This document shows positions 56,435 to 64,000 of a DNA stretch of 64,000 bases, piece by piece (the first letter of the stretch is position 1; each line of letters begins with the position of its first letter). The translations under genes were made by a program, and so were the position numbers. The DNA is taken from NCBI GenBank assembly GCA_028564925.1, contig CM053032.1, positions 122,593,490 to 122,657,489 on the forward strand. Direction: 5' to 3'. The notes under the pieces were generated by a model that was not told the DNA's origin, made no database searches, and saw only the letters and a list, made by a program, of their open reading frames with translations. Source of the stretch: Lithobates sylvaticus (lineage: Eukaryota > Chordata > Amphibia > Anura > Ranidae).

Positions 56435-56615
56435 CTGTGTTGTGACTTATATAGGGACAAGGAGGCGGGGTCACATGCTCATGTCACATGGTGACCCCGC
56501 CCCCTATGATGTCACAGTCCCAGCATCCTCCGGGACTGTGACATCATAGGGGGGCGGGGTCACCATGTGACATGAGCATGTGACCCCGCCTCCTTTTCCC
56601 TATATAAGTCACAAC
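56435..56615. promoter_or_regulatory. Divergent promoter-like core, diverged module
   Basis: The centre is CAGTCCC/GGGACTG, with TGATGTCA and TGACATCA (CRE-like) on either side and CCCCGCCCCC / GGGGCGGGG boxes. Outward TATA boxes are TTATATAG near 56447 and CTATATAAG near 56600. A perfect E-box-containing repeat, CATGCTCATGTCACATGG, flanks it. Confidence 0.6.
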
Positions 56616-56889
56616 ACAGCGCGGCTCTGCCATTCCGGCCAGAGAGAGTGACTAGTCAACATCGGAAGGAGAAGAAGAAGAAGAAGAAGGCGGCGCAGAA
56701 AGTGACGACAGCTGCAAGAACAGAAGAGACCCCGGAAGACCCCCGATGCCGAATCGAGACCCCCAGACGGCAGCGGCGACGACGAAGAAGGAAGCAGGGC
56801 TCCTCCGCTCGGTAAAAGAGCTAGGTTATATAGCGGAGGAGTCCGGCGAGAAGACCCCCCAAGACGGAAGAAGACCCCCGGAGCAGTGC

Positions 56890-56895
56890 AATAAA
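56890..56895 (+). terminator. AATAAA signal, right arm of the diverged module
   Basis: AATAAAATATTT ends the purine-rich stretch about 280 bp after the plus-facing TATA box, as in copies 1-5. The left arm has the mirror form near 56147. Confidence 0.5.
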
Positions 56896-57503
56896 ATATT
56901 TTTAAAAAATTGTGTGTTTTTTTTTATTTACACTTTACACCTTAGGTGAATGGGTAGGGGGTCCCGGATTCTGATAAGCCCCCCGCCCGCAGACCCCGAC
57001 AACCAACGGCCAGGGTTGTCGGGAAGAGGCCCTTGTCCTCATCAACATGGGGACAAGGTGCTTTGGGGTGGGGGGCCGCACGGCCCCCCTTTTCCCAGGG
57101 CACCCCCCCATGTTGAGGGCACGCGGCCTGGTACGGCTTAGGAGGGGGGGGCGCTCGCTCGTCCCCACCCCTTTCCTGGCCGGCCGGGCTGCGTGCTCGG
57201 ATAAGGGTCTGAGATGGATTTGGGGGGGACCCCCGCAACGTTTTTTCGGCGTGGGGATTCCCTTTACATCCAAGCCAGGTGACGGGGCTAGCGCGGTGGC
57301 ATTTGCTGCCTTCGCTAGCCCCGTCTACCTGCAGTCACGTTCTAAATGAACGGACTTTCCGATGATCGGCAAGTCTGCTCATTTCCAAAAGTCCTAGCAT
57401 ACTAACCGCGGGATTGTCCGCCGGACTGCCGAGTCCAGCGGACAATTTTAAAACAAAACTTAAAACCTAAGCGGGAAAGTCCGCTCGTGTGTACGAGGCA
57501 TAT

Positions 57504-57724
57504 GAGCGATTTTTCTTCCTCTTCTACATGTTATTTCATCTGTGGCTGAGTGGTGGATTGCTTAGTTAGTCTGCTGGGAAGTGTGGCTCTGAGTGACGGG
57601 CTGTGTGAGTGGAGATGCACATTCATCCATCCTGGTGGCAGGCTATGGGAGTGCAAGTTCTGATTCATTCTTCCCTCCATCTGGGTGGCACATTGTACAT
57701 GAAGCAAGTGGATGCTTACTCTTA
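57504..57724. other. Spacer, nothing recognised
   Basis: No repeat or gene that I can support. Confidence 0.4.
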
Positions 57725-58151
57725 TGCCGCGTACACACAGTCAGATTTTCCGGCGGGAAATGTTGGATGTGAGCTTGTTGTCGGAAAGTCCAACCGTGTG
57801 TATGCTCCATCGAACATTTGCTGTAGGACTTTCCGCCAACAAATGTTTGATAGCAGGTTCTCAAATTTTCCACCAACAAAACTTTTTTGTCGGGAAGTCT
57901 GATCGTGTGTACACAAGTCCGTCACACAAAAGTTCACGCATGCTCGGAATCAAGCAGAAGGAGCCGCACTGGCTATTGAACTTCCTTTTTCTCGGCTCAT
58001 CATACATCTTATACGTCACCCTGTTCCCATGTTCGTAATTGTTGGCCAACATTTGTGTGACCGTGTGTATGCAAGACAAGTTTGAGCCAACAACCTTCAA
58101 ACAAAAATCTACAGTTTTGTTGGCGGAAAGTCCGATCATGTGTACGCGGCA
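57725..58151. mobile_element. Harbinger-type MITE
   Basis: Ends TGCCGCGTACACAC and TGTGTACGCGGCA with a 3-bp TTA duplication (57722-57724 and 58152-58154). Internal subterminal inverted repeats such as TCGGAAAGTCCAACCGTGTG. 427 bp, no coding. Confidence 0.88.
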
Positions 58152-58154
58152 TTA

Positions 58155-58324
58155 CTCTGATCCATCCAGGGACTAATAAGTGTCCTATTTATTCATCCAT
58201 CCATTATTGGGATTTGTCCCTCTCAAGTGTTGTTAGACCTCTTTACCTTGGGGTCTAACACTCTGGTAAGCAGAAGTGTCACTTGTCTGGGAGCACTGTG
58301 GTGGTTTTAAAGAGGAATCAAAAA
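58155..58324. other. Spacer, nothing recognised
   Basis: Short stretch between two transposons, no feature seen. Confidence 0.4.
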
Positions 58325-61300
58325 TGTTTGTTTTCGGGGTCCTGTACGCGGCTAGACTGCCAAAAAGTCCTACACATGTGGTAACCCTGTACTCAGGAGA
58401 AGCAGCAGCATGTATTTTGGGGTGTCATTTCACACATGCCCATGGCGTGTTTGAGCAATATATCATTTAGTGACAACTTTGTGGAAAAAAAAATGATTGT
58501 AATTTTCCCGAAACTTGTGGCAAAGTATAAAATATTCCATGAAGTCAACATGCCTATCAGCAATTAGCTTGGGGTGTCTACTTTCCAAAAAAGGGGTCAT
58601 TTGGGGGGGGGGGGGTTTAACCTGACCTGGTATTTTATGCACAACATTAGAAGCTTATGCCACACATCACCCACTCTTCTAACCACTTGAAGTCAAAGCT
58701 GTTTCTGACACTTTTTGTTTACATGAAAAATATTTTTTCTTTTTCTAGAAAATTACTCTGAACCCCCAAAAATTATATATTTTTTTTAAATCAAAGGCCC
58801 TCCAGATTAAATTGGTGGATGTTGGAAAAAAAATGTTGACACGGCAATTGCGCAGCGATTTTTCAAATGCAATTTCTTTTTAATTTTAATGCACTAAAAC
58901 ACACTATAATGCCCAAATGTTTGGTATAATATAAAAGCTGATCTTATGCCGAGTACATAGATACCAAACACGACATGCTTTAAAATTGCGCACAACCGTG
59001 CAGCGGCAACAAATTACATACATTTTAAAAAGCCTTTAAAAGCCTTTACAAGTTACCACATTAGATTTACAAATGAGGTCTACTGCTAAAATTACTGCCC
59101 TCAATCTGACATTCGCGTTGATACTTCACATGCATGATGCAATTGCTGTTTACATATGACACGAGACCGACACTTGCGTTCGCCTTTGCACGTGAGCATG
59201 GGGGGACAGGGATGCTTTTTTTTTAAATTATTATTTATTTTGCTTTTTTATTTTATTTTTACACTGTTCCGTTATTTTTTTTTTTTGTAGCATTTTTATT
59301 GTTATCACAGAGAATGTAAATATCCCCTATGATAGCAATAGGTAGTGACAGGTACTCTTTAAAAAAAAATTGGGGTCTATTAGACTCTAGATCTCTTCTC
59401 TGCCCTCAAAGCATCTGACCACACCAAGATCGGTGTGATAAGATGCTTTCTCAATTTCCCAATGGCGCTGTTTATATCATGAAATGCTTGTAGCTTCTGG
59501 TTTCTTAGGCCATAGAGATTATTGGAGCCATTCTGATCCTTGATCAGCTCTATGGTCAGCTGGCGAAATCACCAGCTGCATTATCAGGTTCCTCTGTGGG
59601 ACAGGAGAGCCAGAGAAAACCAAGGAAGACAATGGGAGGGGGTGGGGAGGGGGGTAGCTCCCTCTCACTGCTTGTAAAAGCAGTCTAGTGGCTAATTAGT
59701 TGCTAGGATTGCTTTTACATGAAAGTTGACCGCTGGCTGAAAAGAACGATACCAAGATGATACCTAAACCTGCAGGCATCATTCTGGTATAACCACTCAA
59801 ACTCCAGCAACATACCGGTACGTTGCTGGTCCTTGTTGGGCATATATTGTAATGCTCTTTTTTTTCATGTAGCCTGTGGGCTGAACAAAAAAAAGATATT
59901 GATCTATGGTAATGCCCACCATTAGAATACTGCCCTGCATCCACCCACTTCTATTGATGGGCATGCATGCAATGTTTTTTTTTTAGCTCTTGTGGTGAAA
60001 TCACTCCCTACAGTGCTGGAGTCACTGATTTACGTATCATGAGAGCAAATGCTGTTGCTGTCAAGATAAATAAATTAGTCTTGCTGCTGAATGGTGTACC
60101 TGAAAAGCAAACAATGATAACAATAAAACATTAACTCAATAAAGTTAAAAAGTTAAAAGAGTAAAAAATATATGCCAAAGCATGGGGGCAATCTGCCCCT
60201 AATGTTAGGGGCAAATCGCCCCTCCACTCCACTCCACTCCACAAAAAATGGTTAACAATAAAAGGACAGTAAACAGTAAAGTATAAAATAATTCCATACC
60301 TGAAAAAGCCAACATGATAAAACATAGTAACAATAAAATATTGCAGTTAAGCATAGAATACAGTAAAAAAAAAGAGCAGAACAATAGAGAGAGACTAGAG
60401 AGAGAGACAATAATAAAACGACAACTATTTATGGCTTTTTAATTTTATATTTATTTTTTATTTATTTTTTACACTTTTTTTTGTAACTGTTTTTTTTTCA
60501 AACTGTAATGGTTTGGTTCCAGGTTCGGGTCTCTCAAAATACGATGGCATCTTTGGAGACCCTGTTAAAGTGTGTGCTAGTCTGTGCAGTGCTGTACCCT
60601 ACGCTAATACTCCACTAGTGTGTGGTAGCGTTCAAAACATTCACTGATGCAAAGACCAGGATGGTCAGGACAGGACGGACAATAATAGCGAGTTTCATGC
60701 CTATATCTGCGTTTCCTACAGACACAACATTTTCTTTGGGGTGATTCGTTGGGTAGGGGTACCAGGGAGGGCATACGGAAAATGCCTCTCATGCAGCTGG
60801 CTTACTGCATTTGTGTTGGGAAGGTGGGGGCACAGCACCATCTGGAAACAGAAGGGATGTGATGATCTCTTCCTGGAATTTAAGGAAGGATCCAGTTCAT
60901 CCTGACGCTTTGTATAGTACATAAGCATTCGGCAGAGCCAATTGGAATAAGTATACAGACACCTTTTTATACCAGCGTCTGGCCTTACGGGCAAATAAGT
61001 ATGGCGCCATCAACTGGTCGTTGAGGTCCACCCCTCCCATATTAAGGTTGTATTCGTGGACATTTGAATTTGGACTGTGCGTGAAGGGAGGACAGAACAA
61101 AAACATTCTGATTATCCCTCCACTTCACTGCGAGCAAATTATTACATCTCAAGCAGGCTCTCTCCCCCAGCCTAAGATGGGAATCTACAAGCCGCTGGGG
61201 CAAGCCCCGGCAATTAGATCACACGGTACCACATGCGCCAATTCCATGATCAAACACTTTTTTTGACTAAAAAGTGGCACGCTCATGTAATAATTGTCCA

Positions 61301-62862
61301 CGTACAAGTGGTACCCCTTTCCGAATAAGGGTGACACCAAGTCCCACACAATCTTACCAGCGCTCCCTATGTAGTCTGGGCAGTTCTCCGGCTCCACGTG
61401 ACTATCTTTTTCCTCATAAAACATACAACTATATGTATAGCCTGTGGCCTTGTCACAGAGCTTATACATCTTGACCCCATATCTGGAACGCTTGCTGGGA
61501 ATATACTGTTTGAAAGACAAGCAGCCAGAAAACTTAATCAGGCACTTATCAATGCAGACAACTTGATCAGGAGTAAACAAGGTTGCAAACTATTGGTTGA
61601 AGTGGTTTCCAAGGGGATACATTTTGTGGAGCTGATCATATTCAGGCTCACCCCAAGGGTGACAGAGTTCATTGTCATTAAAATGCATGAACCGCAAGAT
61701 CTGCTTGTATCGTGCCCTGGCAATGGAGGCAGAGAACACAGGCATATGGTGAATTGGGTCAGTGGACCAATATCACCAAAACTCACTCTTTTTAGTTATG
61801 CCCATGAGAAGAGATAGGCCCAGAAAGGTCTTAAATTCACAAACCGTAATAGCTTTCCATTCTCTGGCAAGGGTCAAATGTGGAATAGCGGCGATGAATT
61901 GACCAGCATAAAAATTGCTTTGGTCCACAATAGATCTATAGAGATCTTTCGTGAAAAACAGCGAATAAAAATCAAGTGACGTAAAATCAACTGTTTCCAC
62001 CTAAATTCTAGGTTGGCCAGTGAATGGGGGAAATATTGGTGCTGCAGAAGTGGCAGGCTTCCAATTAGGATTGGCAAATGCAGCGGGAAGGGCACTATGG
62101 GCTCGACGGGCCTGTCTTTGTCTTCTTGGTGGCTGCAGGACTCTACTTGTGCTAGCCACCGCACCAGCTTGAATTGCACTTATGGGACTCACCACGTCAC
62201 CACGTGATACTGCAGTGCTGGTTTAAATACAATCAGGGTGTACTAGGCCGCTGGTGCTTGCCAGTTCACCAGAAGGATGAGCGGCACTATTACTGTCTCT
62301 CTGCTCCATACGAGACCCCTTGCGGTTCTTGCACCTCAACAACAGCAGAAGAACGGGGTCGGTACGCCTGACCTTGGCAGGGACCACTACTCTGTCGTCA
62401 GAGTGCCGCTGTCTATGAGTTTGAAAACTGAACCTGAATCTGACAGATGGGTGACTTCCTTTTCACTCTCGTCTGTCATGCTCAGAAACGTGTAGGCCTC
62501 TCCACTAGTGTACCTTCGAGTGGACATTTTGGCCTCTAAATTTACTGGTACAACTAGTGAGACTCAAAGGAAAAAAGAGCACCTGACTGTCAGAGACTGC
62601 TTCAAACACTACCAAAACAACTTTTAGTGTTCGCAGGGATCAGGCCTGACTCTGCGAACGCTGCAGTTATGTGTGTTTTGTTTTTGTAAGTGACAGTGAT
62701 CGATTGATACTGCACTTGGGTGGGCTGGGCTGGGCGGAGGGGCTAAACGCAGGTGCTAGAAGGTATCTGGGCTGATCCAGCTAACGCTGCATTTTTAGGA
62801 ACCCTAAACTACTAGGGTTGCTAGTATAGATCTGATCAGATCAGATATTGATCCGTTCAGAT
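58325..62862 (-). mobile_element. piggyBac-type element B
   Basis: Starts with reverse-arm units of the inverted-repeat family (58325-58610) and then AT-rich sequence matching 31873-32635. Sequence matching 41030-43890 and 48690-49330 follows. It lacks the insertions seen in copy A. The right end is cut by a hAT terminus at 62863, so the TTAA end is missing. Confidence 0.8.
60604..62195 (-). pseudogene. piggyBac transposase B (broken)
   Basis: Minus-strand DDE/D transposase. It starts with a Ser/Arg-rich N-terminus (ATG at 62195) and passes FTSLDFYSLFF and LGLSLLMGI. The first catalytic site reads VVCIDKCLIKFSG (Asp kept, following Glu changed to Lys) and the second is HLYVDNYYMS. NMGGVDLNDQLMAPYL lies near 61050. 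The zinc-binding tail (CCVCRKRRYRHET, CPSCPDHPGLC) ends at 60604. Pieces 62195-61185 and 61106-60897 share one frame with stops; the end is shifted twice. It is more decayed than copy A in frame, but free of insertions. Confidence 0.9.
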
Positions 62863-63045
62863 CAGTGGCGGCTGGTGAAGTTTAAAGATGGGGGGGCGCC
62901 AGACCCCGCCCTACCTTTTTGACCCCTCACACTTTTCACAAGCCACACCCCTTATATAATCCACCCACTCCGTCTCCTGTAGTACATCATACACCAGGCT
63001 GTACATTATACACAGGGTTCTGTACATCATATACCAGGCTGTACA
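62863..63045 (+). mobile_element. hAT terminus remnant
   Basis: CAGTGGCGGCTGGTGAAG is a typical hAT start, followed by GGGGGGGCGCCAGACCCCGCC. A short repeat TGTACAT(C/T)AT(A)ACACCAGG occurs near 62985-63045. The L2 LINE follows at once. Confidence 0.5.
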
Positions 63046-64000
63046 TTATTATTATTATTATTATTATACAGGATTTATATAGCGCCAACAGTTTGCGCAG
63101 CGCTTAACAAAATAAAGGCAGACATTACAATTACATAACAATTTGGTACAAGAGGAATCAGAGGGCCCTGCTCGCTAGAGCTTACAATCTAAAAAGAAAG
63201 GGTCAATTGATACAAGAGGTAATAGCTGTGGGGGATGAGTTGATGGAAAAAGTAAAACAGTGTTAGTTAGAAGCAGGATAGGCTTCTTTAAAGAGAAAGG
63301 TTTTCAGGGATCGTCTAAAGATGGATAGATTAGGGGACAGTCGGACAGATTGGGGTAGAGCGTTCCAAAGGATGGGAGAAACTCTGGAGAAATCCCGGAG
63401 GCGAGCATGGGAGGAGGTGACAAGGGAGCTAGAGAGCAGGAGGTCTTGGGAGGACCGAAGAGAGCGGCTTGGTTGGTATTTTGGTACTAGGTTAGTGATG
63501 TAGCTGGGGGCAGAGTTATGGATGGCTTTGTAAACTATTGTTAGTACTTTGAATTTTATTCGTTGGGTGAGTGGAAGCCAGTGGAGGGATTGGCAGAGAG
63601 GGGTGGAGGACGCTGAATGGTTGGTAAGGTGGATAAGTCTTGCAGCAGCATTCATTATGGACTGAAGGGGGGATAGTCTATGTAAAGGTAGTCCAATGAG
63701 GAGGGAATTGCAGTAGTCGAGGCGAGAGATAACCAGGGAGTGAGTTAGAAGCTTGGTGGTGTCATTCGTTAAAAAGGGGCGTATTCTGGAAATGTTGCGG
63801 AGGCTAAGGCGGCATGATTTGGACAGGGATTGTATGTGGGTCCGAAAGGACAGTTCAGAGTCTAGGATTACCCCTAGCACCCTGGCATGTGGGGACGGAC
63901 TGATAGATGTGCTATTGATCTTGACTGAGAAGTCAGGGGAAGGGGCACGTGGGGGAGGAAATATTAAGAGCTCAGTTTTAGACAGATTAAGTTTGAGGAA
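63045..64000 (-). mobile_element. L2-like LINE, 3' end (continues past the window)
   Basis: On the minus strand the ORF is followed by a short 3' UTR with CGCTGCGCAAACTGTTGGCG and ATATAAATCCTGTA, then a (TAA)n tail at 63048-63067. Short microsatellite tails instead of poly(A) are typical of L2/CR1-group LINEs. The 5' part lies beyond the window. Confidence 0.85.
63263..64000 (-). CDS. L2-like LINE reverse transcriptase, C-terminal part (partial)
   Basis: 246 codons open from the window edge to the stop at 63263, no break seen. The start lies outside. The protein is the thumb and C-terminal region of an L2/Rex1/CR1-group RT: LNLSKTELL, LGVILDSELSF, SRLDYCNSLLIGLP, AARLIHLT, SLHWLPLTQRIKFK and ILWNALPQSVR, ending LKTFLFKEAY. 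These blocks are strongly conserved in vertebrate L2-type elements. The catalytic FADD box is upstream and not visible. The intact frame suggests a fairly young copy. Confidence 0.92.
   Translation of the reverse strand, partial: FLKLNLSKTELLIFPPPRAPSPDFSVKINSTSISPSPHARVLGVILDSELSFRTHIQSLSKSCRLSLRNISRIRPFLTNDTTKLLTHSLVISRLDYCNSLLIGLPLHRLSPLQSIMNAAARLIHLTNHSASSTPLCQSLHWLPLTQRIKFKVLTIVYKAIHNSAPSYITNLVPKYQPSRSLRSSQDLLLSSSLVTSSHARLRDFSRVSPILWNALPQSVRLSPNLSIFRRSLKTFLFKEAYPASN

Larger units (their letters stand above)
55680..57285. repeat. Palindromic cargo module, diverged type, copy 6
   Basis: It shares block order and long matches with copies 1-5: CAGACCCTTATCCGAGCA, CCCCATGTTGATGAGGACAA, GGGGGCTTATCGGAATC. 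The central core and purine stretch are different in sequence but keep the same plan. Left-arm hairpin at 56053-56092; the right arm has lost half of its hairpin. Confidence 0.85.
55433..57500. mobile_element. Palindromic Harbinger-like element with a diverged cargo module
   Basis: Ends TGCCTCGTACACACG and CGTGTGTACGAGGCA are perfect inverted repeats with a 3-bp TAT duplication (55430-55432 and 57501-57503). This fits PIF/Harbinger target size, though TAT rather than TWA is unusual. The whole 2.07 kb mirrors around about 56530. The interior (about 55680-57285) is homologous to the modules in the hAT elements. No transposase. Confidence 0.88.

Noticed and set aside
56151-56549. 132-codon plus-strand frame with hydrophobic composition at the diverged module
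   Set aside because: Antisense to the purine-rich stretch and running across the palindrome centre; no protein features.
60200-60245. CACTCCACTCCACTCCAC simple repeat as a regulatory site
   Set aside because: Short slippage repeat in decayed piggyBac flank; nothing to support function.

Overview
The window looks like intergenic DNA from a large, transposon-rich amphibian genome, most likely a frog and probably a ranid. This rests on the repeat families: hAT elements with 8-bp target duplications, piggyBac elements with TTAA ends, Harbinger-type MITEs opening TGCC..GTACACAC, L1 and L2 LINEs, a Penelope-type remnant and a class I endogenous retrovirus. I found no convincing host protein gene, tRNA or rRNA. 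Almost every coding signal is transposon-derived.

Layout. 1-1036 is the 3' end of an L1-like LINE. 2926-11507 is an almost complete hAT element with an 8-bp target duplication, a minus-strand BED-finger transposase broken by one in-frame TAG, and three tandem arrays. 11516-13330 is unassigned. From about 13335 to 50113 there is a deep nest. The substrate is an inverted-repeat family joined to a piggyBac element (transposase at 42.3-43.9 kb, right TTAA end near 50.1 kb). Into it went a hAT derivative (13877-16518), a small element (about 17050-17833), a Harbinger MITE (18285-30069) holding an 11.4-kb retrovirus fossil (18534-29934) that itself holds another hAT derivative (20592-24527), a solo LTR (30721-31868), a second hAT (32636 to about 40045) holding a palindromic hAT (34507-39683), a Penelope-type fragment with a hammerhead-like fold (about 40046-41025), and a further hAT (44020-48689) holding an L1 copy. 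From 50.1 to 64 kb come MITEs, a local duplication split by a hAT (52873-54682), a palindromic Harbinger-like element (55433-57500), a second piggyBac copy (about 58325-62862) and an L2 LINE that runs off the window end.

The most interesting object is a palindromic cargo module of about 1.5-1.8 kb. It occurs in full or in part at 14411-15955, 21133-22757, 23045-24030, 34961-36690, 37455-39232 and, diverged, 55680-57285. Its centre looks like a compact divergent promoter (CRE-like site, GC boxes, TATA box facing each way). Each arm then has a short purine-rich stretch, an AATAAA signal and a strong hairpin. Recognisably related copies sit inside elements with three unrelated end types: TAGGGATGAG hAT, TAGACATGTG hAT, and a TGCCTCGTAC Harbinger-like element with a 3-bp duplication. 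That suggests a mobile module that changes carriers. Function and transcription are inferred from sequence only.
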